A stretch of 27,188 nucleotides of DNA from Pseudomonadota bacterium (GTDB taxonomy: Bacteria > Pseudomonadota > Alphaproteobacteria > Caulobacterales > Caulobacteraceae). Each line of letters starts with the position of its first letter. Positions within the stretch are counted from its first letter, which is position 1. Below the pieces are notes generated by a model. It made no database searches. It saw nothing but the letters and a program-made list of their open reading frames with translations, and was not told where the DNA came from. This document shows, one piece after another, positions 1 through 8,951 of this stretch. Position numbers and translations under genes: made by a program. The stretch is taken from positions 1 through 27,188 of the forward strand of contig JAEZIH010000168.1 in the NCBI GenBank assembly GCA_023416055.1, read 5' to 3'.

Positions 1-1381
1 CACCGACCAGAAGGCGCGCTTCAAGTCGGCCGGCTGGGCGGTGAAGGCCATCGACGGCCATAACGAACACCAGATCCGCGCCGCCCTGAAATGGGCCACG
101 AAGCAGGCCAAGCCGACCCTGATCGCCTGCCGCACGAAGATCGGCCGCGGCGCCGCCACCATGGAAGGCAGCCACAAGACCCACGGCGCCGCGCTGGGCG
201 CGGCCGAGGTGGCGGCGACGCGTCTGGGCCTGAGCTGGACGCACGATCCGTTCGAGCTGCCGGAGAACATCGAGAAGGCGTGGCGCAAGGTCGGCCGGCG
301 CGGGGCCAAGGCCCGCAAGGCCTGGGAGGCGCGACTGGCGGCCTCCGCGCAGGCGGCGGACTTCACCCGCGCCATCAACGGCGACCTGCCCGCCGGCGCC
401 TTCGACCGGCTGGAGGCGAAGATCGCCGAACTGGTCGAGACGAAGCCGGCCCAGGCCACGCGCCAGGCCTCGGGCGCGGCGCTGGACGAGCTGTTCGCGG
501 CCATTCCGGAGCTGATCGGCGGCTCGGCCGACCTGACCGGCTCGAACAACACCTTCGTCAAGGGCACCCCGATCTTCGACGCGCCGACCTACGAGGGGCG
601 CTACGTCAACTGGGGCATCCGCGAGCACGGCATGGCCGCGGCCATGAACGGCATGGCCCTGCACGGCGGGGTGATCCCCTACGGCGGCACCTTCATGGTG
701 TTCTCGGACTACAGCCGCCCGTCGATCCGGCTGGCGGCGCTGATGGGCGTGCGGGTGATCCACGTCCTGACCCACGACAGCATCGGGTTGGGCGAGGACG
801 GACCGACGCACCAGCCGGTCGAGCATCTGGCCGCCCTGCGCGCCATCCCGAACCTGCTGGTGTTCCGCCCGGCCGACACGGTCGAGGCCATGGAGTGCTG
901 GAAGCTGGCGCTGGAGCACAAGGCGACGCCGTCGGCGCTGGCCCTGTCGCGCCAGAAGACGGCGGCGGTGCGGACCACGGCGGCGGGCGAGCACCTGTCG
1001 GCCAGGGGCGCCTACGAGCTGAAGGCGGCCAACGGCGAGGCGAAGGCCACCCTGTTCGCCACGGGCACCGAGGTGCCGGTGGCGCTGGCCGCGGCGGAGA
1101 AGCTGGAGGCCGAGGGCACGCCGACGCGGGTCGTCTCGGTCCCCTGCTTCGAGCTCTTCTTCCAGCAGCCGAAGGCCTACCAGGACAGCGTCATCGGCCG
1201 CGGCACGGTGCGCGTCGCCGTCGAGGCCGCCATCCAGCAGGGCTGGGAGCGGTTCATCGGCGAGAACGGCGGCTTCGTCGGCATGACCGGCTTCGGCGCC
1301 AGCGCCCCCGCCGAGGTGCTGTACGAGAAGTTCGGGATCACCGCCGAGGCGGTGGTGGAGCAGGTCAAGGCGCGCCTCTGA
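1..1381 (+). CDS. tkt: Transketolase, 3' part (5' end outside window)
   Basis: Transketolase moves two-carbon ketol units between sugar phosphates in the non-oxidative pentose phosphate pathway, using thiamine diphosphate and a divalent metal. The reading frame is open from base 2 with no start inside the window, so about 459 C-terminal residues of a roughly 660-residue enzyme are present. What remains is the end of the N-terminal ThDP domain, the whole central pyrimidine-binding domain with the signature GLGEDGPTHQPVEH, and the C-terminal domain (VALAAAEKLEAEG, RVVSVPCFELF). The GDG cofactor motif lies upstream of the window. The VOC gene starts 4 bases after the stop, so tkt probably heads a small operon. 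It lies a few kb before gap-pgk-fba, which fits a central carbon cluster. Identity is secure from the signature. Confidence 0.97.
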   Translation, partial: TDQKARFKSAGWAVKAIDGHNEHQIRAALKWATKQAKPTLIACRTKIGRGAATMEGSHKTHGAALGAAEVAATRLGLSWTHDPFELPENIEKAWRKVGRRGAKARKAWEARLAASAQAADFTRAINGDLPAGAFDRLEAKIAELVETKPAQATRQASGAALDELFAAIPELIGGSADLTGSNNTFVKGTPIFDAPTYEGRYVNWGIREHGMAAAMNGMALHGGVIPYGGTFMVFSDYSRPSIRLAALMGVRVIHVLTHDSIGLGEDGPTHQPVEHLAALRAIPNLLVFRPADTVEAMECWKLALEHKATPSALALSRQKTAAVRTTAAGEHLSARGAYELKAANGEAKATLFATGTEVPVALAAAEKLEAEGTPTRVVSVPCFELFFQQPKAYQDSVIGRGTVRVAVEAAIQQGWERFIGENGGFVGMTGFGASAPAEVLYEKFGITAEAVVEQVKARL

Positions 1382-1385
1382 CCGG

Positions 1386-1787
1386 ATGAGCCGCCTCGCC
1401 GCCGTCAGCCTGCTGGTCCGCGACTACGACGAGGCGATCGCCTTCTACGTCGGCAAGCTGGGATTCGAGCTGGTCGAGGACGCCGGTCTGGGCGCCGGCA
1501 AGCGGTGGGTGCGGGTGCGGCCCCGCGGCGGCGAGACGTGTCTGCTGCTGGCCCGTGCCACCACGCCGGAACAGCAGGCGCGGGTCGGCGATCAGTGCGC
1601 CGGGCGGGTCTGGCTGTTCCTCGAGACCGACGATTTCGCCCGCGACCATGCGGCCTTCACGGCGGCCGGCGTGGCCTTCCGCGAGACGCCGCGGCGTGAG
1701 CCCTATGGCGTAGTCGCCGTGTTCGAGGACCTGTATGGCAACGCCTGGGACCTGATCCAGCCCGCCGACCGGGAGGCCGCTCCATGA
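1386..1787 (+). CDS. VOC (glyoxalase/bleomycin-resistance fold) protein
   Basis: A 133-residue protein with a single vicinal-oxygen-chelate module. The N-terminal half opens with the typical VSLLVRDYDEAIAFYVGKLGF (one strand, then a helix). The C-terminal half ends with FEDLYGNAWDLIQ, the usual last strand carrying a metal or substrate ligand. VOC proteins of this size act as dimers in isomerase, lyase, dioxygenase or drug-binding roles; the sequence does not say which applies here, so no substrate is assigned. It begins 4 bases after tkt. Its last codons overlap the start of the esterase gene by 4 bases (ATGA), indicating translational coupling. Start chosen because it is the first ATG after the tkt stop and gives a complete domain. 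Confidence 0.9.
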   Translation: MSRLAAVSLLVRDYDEAIAFYVGKLGFELVEDAGLGAGKRWVRVRPRGGETCLLLARATTPEQQARVGDQCAGRVWLFLETDDFARDHAAFTAAGVAFRETPRREPYGVVAVFEDLYGNAWDLIQPADREAAP

Positions 1788-2614
1788 TCCGCCGCACCGC
1801 CCTCGCCCTGATGGTGACGCTGTTCGCCGCACCCCTGACGCTCCAGGCCCGGGAGACGCCGGAGCCCGTGGGCGAGAGCTTCGTGCTGGGCTCGGCGGTC
1901 ATGGGCAAGGACCGCGAGCTGAACGTGCTGCTGCCGGACGGCTATGAGGCCGACGGGCCCGGCCATCCGGTGATCTACGTCCTCGACGGCGGTCAGGAGC
2001 AGGACTTTCCTGCCTATGCGGCGATGATCCGTCAGGCGGCGCGGGACGACGAGATGCAGCCGGCGATCGTCGTGGGGGTCGCGTCCGAGGATCGCCAGAA
2101 CGAACTGACGGAGCGCGCCCGCGACCGGCAGATCCTGTCGCGCTGGCCGAACCACGGCGAGTCCGAACGCTTCCGCCGCTTCCTCGCCGAGGAGGTGCAG
2201 CCGTGGGTCGCCGCGCGCTACCGCCTGAACGGCGAGGATGCGGTGCTGGGCGAGTCGGCCGCCGCCCTGTTCATCGTCGAGGCCTTCCTCGAACAGCCGA
2301 CCCTGTTCGACCGCTACCTGGCCATCAGCCCCAGCCTGTGGTGGGACCGCGAGGCCCTGTCGAAGCGTGCGGCCGAGTTGCTGGCGCGCCACCCGGCGGG
2401 GGATCGTCTGCTGCTGCTCTCGATCGCCGACGAGGGAGGCCAGATGCAGTCAGGCATGAACCGGCTGCTGCAGGCGCTCGGACGCAGGACGCCGGAGGGC
2501 CTGACCTGGCGCTATCATCCGCGCCACGATCTCGAACATTCGACCATCTACCAGGCCGTGGCGCCGATCTTCGTGCGCGAGGCCTTCCCCGTCACGGAGA
2601 CGCCCGCCCAATGA
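1784..2614 (+). CDS. Secreted alpha/beta-hydrolase, putative esterase family
   Basis: A 276-residue protein of the Fes/IroE/esterase D-like group (PF00756 type). Residues 1-22 form a signal peptide ([22 protein letters not shown]), so the product should be periplasmic. The hydrolase core shows the early strand [14 protein letters not shown], the partner strand AIVVGV, the nucleophile elbow LGESAAAL with Ser158, then [13 protein letters not shown], which is typical of the family. A C-terminal [10 protein letters not shown] supplies the likely catalytic His. The elbow reads G-E-S-A-A rather than G-x-S-x-G, so the last Gly is replaced by Ala. Substrate unknown; siderophore or acyl esters are possible from family knowledge only. 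It overlaps the VOC gene and purT by 4 bases each, so all are probably cotranscribed. Confidence 0.88.
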   Translation: MIRRTALALMVTLFAAPLTLQARETPEPVGESFVLGSAVMGKDRELNVLLPDGYEADGPGHPVIYVLDGGQEQDFPAYAAMIRQAARDDEMQPAIVVGVASEDRQNELTERARDRQILSRWPNHGESERFRRFLAEEVQPWVAARYRLNGEDAVLGESAAALFIVEAFLEQPTLFDRYLAISPSLWWDREALSKRAAELLARHPAGDRLLLLSIADEGGQMQSGMNRLLQALGRRTPEGLTWRYHPRHDLEHSTIYQAVAPIFVREAFPVTETPAQ

Positions 2615-3807
2615 TCCGCATCGGCACCCCCCTCTCCGCCTCCGCCACGCGGGTCATGCTTCTGGGCGCAGGCGAGCTGGGCAAGGAAGTGGCCATCGAA
2701 CTGCAGCGGCTCGGGGCCGAGGGGATTGCGGTCGACCGCTATCCGGACGCGCCGGCGATGCAGGTCGCGCACCGGAGTCACGTGGTGGCGATGACCGACC
2801 CGGCGGCGCTGGAGGCGGTGATCCGCGCCGAGGCGCCGCACGTCGTGGTGCCCGAGATCGAGGCCATCGCCACCGAGGTGCTGGCCCGCATCGAGGCCGA
2901 GGGGCTGGCGCGGGTCATCCCGACGGCGCGGGCGACGCAGCTGACCATGAACCGCGAGGGCATCCGCCGTCTGGCGGCCGAGGAGCTGGGCCTGCCGACC
3001 AGCCCCTACGCCTTCGTCGAGAGCGCTGCGGAACTGGCCGAGGCGGCGCATCGCATCGGCCTGCCGGTGTTCGTCAAGCCGGTGATGTCGTCCTCGGGCA
3101 AGGGCCAGTCGATGATCGAGGCCATCGAGGACGCTCCCAACGCCTGGGCCTATGCGCAGAGCGGCGGACGGGTCGAGACGACGCGGGTCATCGTCGAGGG
3201 CCGCATCGACTTCGACTACGAGATCACCCTGCTGACCGTGCGGTCGATGCGTGCCGGCCAGGTGGTCACCGACTTCTGCGAGCCGATCGGGCACCGGCAG
3301 GAGAAGGGCGACTATGTCGAGAGCTGGCAGCCGCAGGCGATGAGCCCGGCGCCGATGGCGCGGGCGCAGGAGATCGCCGGCAAGGTCACCGAGGCCCTGG
3401 GCGGGCTGGGGGTGTTCGGCGTCGAACTGTTCGTGAAGGGCGACGAGGTGTGGTTCTCGGAGGTGTCGCCGCGGCCCCACGACACGGGGCTGGTGACGTT
3501 GGCGACGCAGCGGATGAGCGAGTTCGCCCTGCACGCGCGGGCCATCCTCGGCCTGCCGGTCGACGTCAGCCGCCACGACGTGGGGGCCAGCGCGGTGATC
3601 TACGGGGGCATGGAGGCGAAGGGGATCGCCTTCGAGGGCGTCGCCGAGGCGCTGGCCGTCCCGACCGCCGACGTGAGACTGTTCGGCAAGCCCGAGAGCT
3701 TCGTCCGCCGTCGCATGGGCGTGGCGCTGGCGCGCGGCGAGGACGTGGAAGGGGCGCGCAGCCGGGCCCGCGAGGCGGCGGGCAGGGTGCGGCCGGTCGC
3801 CGGCTAA
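2611..3807 (+). CDS. purT: Formate-dependent phosphoribosylglycinamide formyltransferase
   Basis: A 398-residue ATP-grasp enzyme that makes formyl-GAR from GAR, formate and ATP, an alternative to folate-dependent PurN in purine synthesis. Visible are the N-terminal preATP-grasp fold ([18 protein letters not shown]), [13 protein letters not shown], the segment [20 protein letters not shown], the ATP-binding loop [14 protein letters not shown], and the metal/ATP region [20 protein letters not shown]. Length matches the E. coli enzyme (about 390). The start is the ATG overlapping the esterase stop by 4 bases; the frame is open further upstream but that stretch has the Arg/Pro-rich look of a shadow. 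Its stop overlaps the convergent S41 peptidase stop by 4 bases, leaving no room for an ordinary terminator between them. Confidence 0.96.
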   Translation: MIRIGTPLSASATRVMLLGAGELGKEVAIELQRLGAEGIAVDRYPDAPAMQVAHRSHVVAMTDPAALEAVIRAEAPHVVVPEIEAIATEVLARIEAEGLARVIPTARATQLTMNREGIRRLAAEELGLPTSPYAFVESAAELAEAAHRIGLPVFVKPVMSSSGKGQSMIEAIEDAPNAWAYAQSGGRVETTRVIVEGRIDFDYEITLLTVRSMRAGQVVTDFCEPIGHRQEKGDYVESWQPQAMSPAPMARAQEIAGKVTEALGGLGVFGVELFVKGDEVWFSEVSPRPHDTGLVTLATQRMSEFALHARAILGLPVDVSRHDVGASAVIYGGMEAKGIAFEGVAEALAVPTADVRLFGKPESFVRRRMGVALARGEDVEGARSRAREAAGRVRPVAG

Positions 3808-5084
3808 AGGATCGAGGCCTCGGTCGCCCGCACCTGTCCATCGACCCCGTCGGCCAGCGCCGCGATGGCGAGCTCGAGGACGGGGTCTCCATCGCCTTTC
3901 GCTGCGGCGATGTCGGGCAGCACGCCGCGCTTCTCCAGACGCACGCCGGCGGCGGTGACGAAGTCGGCCCGGCTGAGGCTGAGCCGGCCGCCGTCCGGCA
4001 GGCGCGTGTCCTGGGAGATCAGAACGGCGCCGGCGGTCGGCTCGCCCACGACGATGGCGCGGCCGGCCTCCTGCAGGGCGGCGGGGGTCAGTTCGGCGGC
4101 GCTGCGGCTGTCGGCGTCGACCAGCACGGCGACGTCGTTGCCGGCCGGGGCCTCAAGCCGGCCGCAGCCTCCGGCGGTCCGCATCACCACCGCGCGGCCG
4201 GAACGGCTGGTGCGCGTGGCCCAGGGCAGGTCGCGGGGCAGGAAGCAGCTGAGCACCGCATCGGCCTCCAGAAGGCGGCCGCCGGAATTGCCGCGGAGGT
4301 CGAGGATGACGTCCGTCCCCGGCGGCAGGGCCGCCAACTGTTCCCCCATCCAGTCGCCGAGGCCGGGATCGAAGGCGTCGACGCGCAGCACGGCCACCCC
4401 GGGCCGCGACAGGTCGGCGGCGAAGACCGGGCGAGGCTCCATTATGCGCGGCGTGACAGCGAGGGTGCGCCGGGCGCCGGAGGGCTCGTCGAAGACCAGG
4501 GTGACAGGCCGGGCCTCGGGCACTTCAAGTTCGGGGAACCATGCATCGGGCGCTGTGGCGTCCAAGCGCCAGCCGACGAGGACTCCCGCCTCTTCGGCCG
4601 GAGAGCCTTCCCGGACGCGTTCGACGATGTAGCGGCCGGAGGCCTGGGGGTCGCGGCGCAGCGTCACGCCGAGGGTCGGACGGGGCTGCCCCGCGGTCTC
4701 GATGCGACGGGCGACGGCGGGCGCGGCGACGCTGGCGTGGGGGTCGTCGAGCAGGGCCAGCATCTCGCCCAGCACGCGATACAGGGCGCGGTCGTCGACG
4801 GCGGCGAGGGCGCGGGGGCGATAGGTGCGGCGCGCGGCCGGCCAGTCCACGCCGTGCAGGCCGGGGTCGTAGTACTGGCTGCGCACCTCGCTCCACACGC
4901 GGTCGAAGACCCGTCGGTTCATGCGGGCCCGCTCGGCCGAAAGTCGGGCCGGCCCCTCGGCCACGGCGGCATTCGCGGCGGCGGGCGCCGAGACCGGATC
5001 ACGGGCCAGCGCCGGGGCCGCGAGGAGCGCAAGGCTCATCGCGGCTGATCCGGTCAGTCGGAGGAAGAGGCGGCGGAGGTTCAT
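3804..5084 (-). CDS. S41 family (C-terminal processing type) peptidase, exported
   Basis: A 426-residue protein with a signal peptide ([27 protein letters not shown]), then a helical N-terminal region ([25 protein letters not shown]), a PDZ-like segment ([11 protein letters not shown] to [12 protein letters not shown]) and the S41 core. The core has [11 protein letters not shown], the nucleophile region [10 protein letters not shown] (Ser about 328) and [11 protein letters not shown]. In CtpA-type enzymes a catalytic Lys sits in GEPTFGKG; here that stretch reads GEPTAGAV, so a classic Ser-Lys dyad is not evident and another general base is needed, as in other S41 subgroups. I prefer the ATG at 5084, with GGAGG just upstream and a clean signal peptide; a GTG at 5093 is the alternative. 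It is convergent with purT. Confidence 0.88.
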   Translation of the reverse strand: MNLRRLFLRLTGSAAMSLALLAAPALARDPVSAPAAANAAVAEGPARLSAERARMNRRVFDRVWSEVRSQYYDPGLHGVDWPAARRTYRPRALAAVDDRALYRVLGEMLALLDDPHASVAAPAVARRIETAGQPRPTLGVTLRRDPQASGRYIVERVREGSPAEEAGVLVGWRLDATAPDAWFPELEVPEARPVTLVFDEPSGARRTLAVTPRIMEPRPVFAADLSRPGVAVLRVDAFDPGLGDWMGEQLAALPPGTDVILDLRGNSGGRLLEADAVLSCFLPRDLPWATRTSRSGRAVVMRTAGGCGRLEAPAGNDVAVLVDADSRSAAELTPAALQEAGRAIVVGEPTAGAVLISQDTRLPDGGRLSLSRADFVTAAGVRLEKRGVLPDIAAAKGDGDPVLELAIAALADGVDGQVRATEASIL

Positions 5085-5146
5085 CGCCTCCACTTAGGGG
5101 GACGAACCCCGATCGCTCAAATCACGAAAGCGACGGCCCGGAAGCG

Positions 5147-5461
5147 TCATTCCCCTGCGGGGACGACGCGACGCACGTCGCCCTCGGGCGTCTCGACCAC
5201 GATCTCGTGGCCGTCGCTCTGGCTGCGGCCCCGAAAGGACACCGTGCGGTCGTCCGGCCGCCCGGCCCGGCGGAGTTCGACACGGCCCTCGCCGTCGGCG
5301 GTCCGCGTCAGGGTCATCGACTGTTCGCCGCGAGCCTCGGGCAGGGTCGGGGACGTCGAAAGCTCGTGGGTCGTCCGGTCGCCGTCGCGGGTGAATGTCA
5401 CCGACTGGGGGGCTGCGGGGGTCTGGATCAGGGCGGCGGCGAGAGTGACGAGCGTCAGCAT
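5147..5461 (-). CDS. Small secreted hypothetical protein
   Basis: A 104-residue protein, not recognised as a named family. It starts at the ATG preceded by AGGAGA about six bases upstream; longer readings of the frame extend into the promoter region and look non-coding. Residues 1-19 (MLTLVTLAAALIQTPAAPQ) form a probable signal peptide. The rest is hydrophilic and beta-rich with alternating charged residues (SVTFTRDGDRTTHEL, EGRVELRRAG, EIVVETPEGDVRRVV), as in small periplasmic or surface proteins. It is transcribed divergently from the two-component system across a 127-base gap, so it may be a target of or partner to that system; this is inference from position only. Confidence 0.72.
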   Translation of the reverse strand: MLTLVTLAAALIQTPAAPQSVTFTRDGDRTTHELSTSPTLPEARGEQSMTLTRTADGEGRVELRRAGRPDDRTVSFRGRSQSDGHEIVVETPEGDVRRVVPAGE

Positions 5462-5535
5462 GGAGGTTCTCCTGAGGTGGGTGAAGGCCCTGTCCTGACC
5501 ATGGGAACCTTGCGGGCGTGTGTCGGCGGACGGGA

Positions 5536-5588
5536 GAAATGTTTCACGGCTGAAATGACGCCGTCGGACAGCTCGGTATGATAGGCGC
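5536..5588 (+). promoter_or_regulatory. Probable promoter of the two-component operon, possibly leaderless
   Basis: ATGACG (5555-5560) and TATGAT (5577-5582) are separated by 16 bases and resemble -35 and -10 elements. The expected transcript start falls at or next to the ATG at 5589, which would give a leaderless mRNA; consistent with this, no good Shine-Dalgarno sequence precedes that ATG. A 6-base direct repeat GAAATG (5536-5541 and 5552-5557, period 16) and a small inverted repeat TTTCA-CGGC-TGAAA (5542-5555) overlap the -35 and could be an operator. Motif calls were made by eye. Confidence 0.4.
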
Positions 5589-6314
5589 ATGCAGGCCGAT
5601 ACCCCGCGCATCCTTGTCGTCGACGACGACCCCGGCATCCGCGAGGTGCTGACCGACTATCTGCGCCAGCACGGCTATGCCGCCGAAGGCGCGGCCACGG
5701 CGGCCGAGATGGACCGCGCCATGGCGGCGCGGGAGCCGGACCTGATCGTGCTGGATTTGATGATGCCGGGCGAGGACGGACTGTCGGTCTGTCGCCGCCT
5801 GGCCGGCAAGGGCCCGCCGATCGTCATGCTATCGGCCATGGGCGAGGACACCGACCGGATCATCGGCCTGGAGCTGGGGGCTGACGACTACCTGGCGAAG
5901 CCCTGCAATCCGCGCGAGCTGCTGGCGCGGGTGCGGGCGGTGTTGCGTCGACCGCGGGGGGCCGGCGAGGCCGACGGGCCCTGCCTGACCTTCGCCGGCT
6001 GGCGGCTGGACCTGCTGCGTCGCGAGCTGACGCGGCCCGACGGCCGCACGGTGGCCCTGTCGGCAGGAGAGTTCGCCCTGCTGCGCGCCTTCGCCGAACG
6101 GCCCGGCCGGGTGATGACGCGCGACCAGCTGCTGGAGCGGGCGCGCGGCGGCGATTGCGACGTCTTCGACCGGGCCATGGACGTGCAGATCAGCCGTCTG
6201 AGGAAGAAGCTGGATGACGGCTCCGGCCTGGAGATGATCCAGACCCTGCGCGGCGAGGGCTACATGTTCGATGTCAAGGTCGAGCGCCTTAACGGCGGGC
6301 GCGACGCGGCGTGA
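5589..6314 (+). CDS. OmpR/PhoB-family response regulator
   Basis: A 241-residue two-domain regulator. The receiver domain (about 1-118) has the acidic pair in ILVVDDDPG, the phospho-acceptor Asp56 in LIVLDLMMPGEDG, Ser82 in MLSAMGED, and Lys104 in GADDYLAKP. The C-terminal winged-helix DNA-binding domain (about 130-235) shows LTFAGWRLDLLRRELT, LSAGEFALLRAFAERPGRVMTRDQLLE, DVQISRLRKKLDD and IQTLRGEGYMF, all typical of OmpR/PhoB. The downstream kinase gene starts at a GTG that overlaps this stop (GTGA), so the two are translationally coupled and a cognate pair. Target genes are not shown by the sequence; the divergent small secreted gene is a natural candidate. Confidence 0.95.
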   Translation: MQADTPRILVVDDDPGIREVLTDYLRQHGYAAEGAATAAEMDRAMAAREPDLIVLDLMMPGEDGLSVCRRLAGKGPPIVMLSAMGEDTDRIIGLELGADDYLAKPCNPRELLARVRAVLRRPRGAGEADGPCLTFAGWRLDLLRRELTRPDGRTVALSAGEFALLRAFAERPGRVMTRDQLLERARGGDCDVFDRAMDVQISRLRKKLDDGSGLEMIQTLRGEGYMFDVKVERLNGGRDAA

Positions 6315-7834
6315 AACGCCCCTCCTCCCTGCCCGTCCTGGTCCAGGTGGCGTCGCTGGCGGCGCTGGCCGTGATCATGTCCCAGGCCGTGGCCTTCGCC
6401 GTGGTGGTGCTGGCCCCCGAGCCGCGGCCGTCCGGCTTCAGCATCGAGGCGGCGGCCAATGCGCTGAAGGGCGAACCCGCAGAGACCTCGGACGGGCGGG
6501 CGCTGAAGCGACAGATCACCGACCGGCCCGTGGCGCAAAGCGACACCGACGCCGTCGACCCCATCGCCATGGCCATTTCGACCGGGCTGGCCGAGCGCCT
6601 GGGGGTCGGACCGCAGGAGGTCCGCGTCACGATCCAGAGGGAGGGCGAGCGCCGGCCCGAGCCGCCGCGAGGCCAGGACGGGACCGCGAGCTTCCTGCTG
6701 GTGAGGCCTGACCCCCGCGGCGGCGCCGCCCAGGGCGAGCCGACCATCCGCCTGAAGCGGGAGGCGCCGACGGCGGAGCGGAGCGAGGCCACGGCCCAGC
6801 TGCACATGCGGCACGTCATCCCGCGCGGCGACGACGGCGCGATCGTGGTCAACTCCACGACGCGGGAGTTCACCGTGCTGGCGCACCGGCTGACCTTCGC
6901 GCCCTTCTCGGCCTCGGTGCGGCAGGCGGACGGGCGCTGGGCCACGGTCGAGCCGCCGCGCGGGCTGCTGTCGCCGTGGCAGACGCGGCTGCTGCTGGCG
7001 CTGGGCATATCGATGCTGCTGCTGGCGCCGCTGGTGTGGTGGATGGCGCGGAGGCTGACCCGGCCGATCCGGGTCTTCGCAGAGGCCGCCGAGCGGCTGG
7101 GGGCCGATCCGGACGCCGACCCCCTGACGCCGTCGGGCCCCAGCGAGGTGCGCATCGCCATTCACGCCTTCAACGACATGCAGGCCAAGCTGCGCGACCA
7201 CATGCGTCAGCGCACCCAGACCATCGCCGCCATCGCCCACGACCTGCGCACGCCTCTGACCCGGCTGAGGTTCCGGGCCGAGCAGGCCCCCGCCCGGGTG
7301 CGCGACACCATGGCCGCCGACATCGAGGAGATGGACGCCCTGATCGCCCAGGCCATGGCCTTCGTGCGCGGCGATCGCCCGGCCGAGCAGCGCGAACCGC
7401 TGGATCTCGAGCACCTGGCCGCCGAGTGCTCTCGCGGGTTCGCCGAGACGGGGGCGGCGGTGAGCTTCGAGGGCGTCGCGGCCGCGCCCGTGGAAGGCGA
7501 CCCGGCGGCGCTGCGGCGGGCCCTGGCCAATCTGATCGGCAATGCGGTGAAGTATGCGGGCGCGGCCCGGGTGCGCGCCTTCGCCGCAGACGGGCGCGCC
7601 GTCGTCGAGGTCGAGGACGACGGGCCCGGTGTGGATGAGGACGAGCTGGAGGCGGTGTTCGAGCCGTTCAGGCGCGGCGAGCAGTCGCGCAACCGCGAAA
7701 CCGGGGGCGCAGGGCTGGGCCTGACGGTGGCGCGGCAGGCGGCCAGGGCGCATGGCGGCGACGTGGTGCTGATCCGCCGGCCCGGGGGCGGCCTCACGGC
7801 CCGGCTGGCATTGCCGCTTCGGCAGGGCGGCTAA
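6311..7834 (+). CDS. EnvZ-like membrane sensor histidine kinase
   Basis: A 507-residue kinase starting at GTG within the regulator stop. Residues about 8-36 form a first membrane helix ([21 protein letters not shown]). A periplasmic region of about 190 residues follows, rich in Pro, Arg and Glu. A second helix ([19 protein letters not shown]) leads into a HAMP domain ([18 protein letters not shown]). The HisKA motif [17 protein letters not shown] carries phospho-acceptor His310. The ATPase domain has the N box [13 protein letters not shown], the G1 box [18 protein letters not shown] and the G2 box [19 protein letters not shown]. The RTPLTRLR form of the H box is that of EnvZ-like kinases. It should phosphorylate the regulator encoded just upstream. 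The stimulus is unknown; the periplasmic domain shows no fold I recognise. Confidence 0.94.
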   Translation: MKRPSSLPVLVQVASLAALAVIMSQAVAFAVVVLAPEPRPSGFSIEAAANALKGEPAETSDGRALKRQITDRPVAQSDTDAVDPIAMAISTGLAERLGVGPQEVRVTIQREGERRPEPPRGQDGTASFLLVRPDPRGGAAQGEPTIRLKREAPTAERSEATAQLHMRHVIPRGDDGAIVVNSTTREFTVLAHRLTFAPFSASVRQADGRWATVEPPRGLLSPWQTRLLLALGISMLLLAPLVWWMARRLTRPIRVFAEAAERLGADPDADPLTPSGPSEVRIAIHAFNDMQAKLRDHMRQRTQTIAAIAHDLRTPLTRLRFRAEQAPARVRDTMAADIEEMDALIAQAMAFVRGDRPAEQREPLDLEHLAAECSRGFAETGAAVSFEGVAAAPVEGDPAALRRALANLIGNAVKYAGAARVRAFAADGRAVVEVEDDGPGVDEDELEAVFEPFRRGEQSRNRETGGAGLGLTVARQAARAHGGDVVLIRRPGGGLTARLALPLRQGG

Positions 7835-7842
7835 GGCCAAGC

Positions 7843-7904
7843 GTTACAGTCGATCACGGCTTGTTACAGGCGCGGGGTTGAAACCCCGGGCCGGGCGCTC
7901 CATT
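7843..7904 (+). promoter_or_regulatory. Probable gap promoter with paired GTTACAG boxes
   Basis: Two direct copies of GTTACAG (7843-7849 and 7863-7869, period 20, about two helical turns) precede a candidate -35, TTGAAAC (7878-7884), and a candidate -10, GCTCCATT (7897-7904), which partly fits the Caulobacter pattern TTGACGS/GCTANAWC. The -35 sits inside a 16-base palindrome, CGGGGTT-GA-AACCCCG (7873-7888). A second inverted repeat GGCGCT-N7-AGCGCC lies just downstream and would form a hairpin in the leader. The same TTGTTACAG motif, inverted, lies upstream of fba. Motif calls were made by eye. Confidence 0.45.
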
Positions 7905-7943
7905 GAAGCGCCAACCATAATTCCGCTTCCAGGAGACCGCCCC

Positions 7944-8951
7944 ATGACCGTCCGCGTCGCCATCAACGGTTTCGGCCGCATCGGCCGCCTCGTCCTGCGC
8001 TCGATCGTCGAGCACGGCCGCAAGGACATCGAGGTGGTGGCGATCAACGATCTGGGCCCGGTCGAGACCAACGCCCACCTGTTCCGCTACGACTCCGTGC
8101 ACGGCCGCTTCCCCGGCACGGTGACCTCGGGCGAGGACTGGATCGACGTCGGCACGGGCAAGATCAAGGTCACGGCCATCCGCAACCCGGAAGAGCTGCC
8201 GCACAAGGACCTGGGCGTCGACATCGCCATGGAGTGCACCGGCCTGTTCACCTCGAAGGACAAGGCCTCGGCCCACCTGAAGGCGGGCGCCAAGCGGGTG
8301 CTGGTCTCGGCCCCGGCCGACGGCGCCGACAAGACCATCGTCTTCAAGGTGAACCATGAGACCCTGACCGCCGACGACATCGTCGTCTCGAACGGCAGCT
8401 GCACCACCAATGCGCTGGCCCCGGTGGCCAAGGTGCTGCACGACCTGTTCGGCATCGAGCGCGGCTACATGACCACCATCCACGCCTACACCGGCGACCA
8501 GCCGACGCTGGATACGATGCACAAGGACCTGTACCGCGCTCGCGCGGCGGCCCTGTCCATGATCCCGACCTCGACCGGCGCCGCGAAGGCGCTGGGCCTG
8601 GTGTTGCCGGAGCTGAAGGGCAAGCTGGACGGCTCGTCGATCCGCGTCCCGACCCCGAACGTCTCGGTCGTCGACCTGAAGGTCGTGGCCGGCCGCGAGG
8701 TGACCGTCGAGGAGATCAACAGGGCCCTGCAGGCCGCGGCAGACGGCCCGATGAAGGGCGTGCTGCACACCACCATGGATCCGGTGGTGTCGATGGACAT
8801 GAACCACGTCGCCGCCTCGTCCACCGCCGCCCTGCCGCAGACCCAGGTGGTCGACGGCAAGCTGGCCCGGGTGCTGAGCTGGTATGACAACGAGTGGGGC
8901 TTCGCCACGCGGATGAGCGACACCGCGCTGGAGATGGCGAAGTTTATCTGA
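7944..8951 (+). CDS. gap: Glyceraldehyde-3-phosphate dehydrogenase, type I
   Basis: A 335-residue enzyme that oxidises and phosphorylates glyceraldehyde 3-phosphate to 1,3-bisphosphoglycerate with NAD. The Rossmann start [16 protein letters not shown], the catalytic motif [13 protein letters not shown] with Cys153, His180 in [12 protein letters not shown], and the C-terminal [13 protein letters not shown] are all present. The Asp in VAINDLG after the second strand favours NAD over NADP. The start at 7944 is set by AGGAGA eight bases upstream and by the conserved N-terminus; the frame is open further back but into the promoter region. Its TGA overlaps the ATG of the next small gene (TGATG). 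With pgk and fba it forms the lower glycolytic block. Confidence 0.97.
   Translation: MTVRVAINGFGRIGRLVLRSIVEHGRKDIEVVAINDLGPVETNAHLFRYDSVHGRFPGTVTSGEDWIDVGTGKIKVTAIRNPEELPHKDLGVDIAMECTGLFTSKDKASAHLKAGAKRVLVSAPADGADKTIVFKVNHETLTADDIVVSNGSCTTNALAPVAKVLHDLFGIERGYMTTIHAYTGDQPTLDTMHKDLYRARAAALSMIPTSTGAAKALGLVLPELKGKLDGSSIRVPTPNVSVVDLKVVAGREVTVEEINRALQAAADGPMKGVLHTTMDPVVSMDMNHVAASSTAALPQTQVVDGKLARVLSWYDNEWGFATRMSDTALEMAKFI

Noticed and set aside
3450..5048. A 532-codon open frame on the plus strand opposite the S41 peptidase
   Set aside because: Its translation is low-complexity Gly/Arg/Ala/His typical of high-GC shadows, while the opposite strand has a signal peptide and S41 motifs.
7878..7943. 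N-terminal extension of gap by 22 codons
   Set aside because: The extension runs through the promoter and ribosome-binding region; AGGAGA and the conserved [14 protein letters not shown] start favour 7944.
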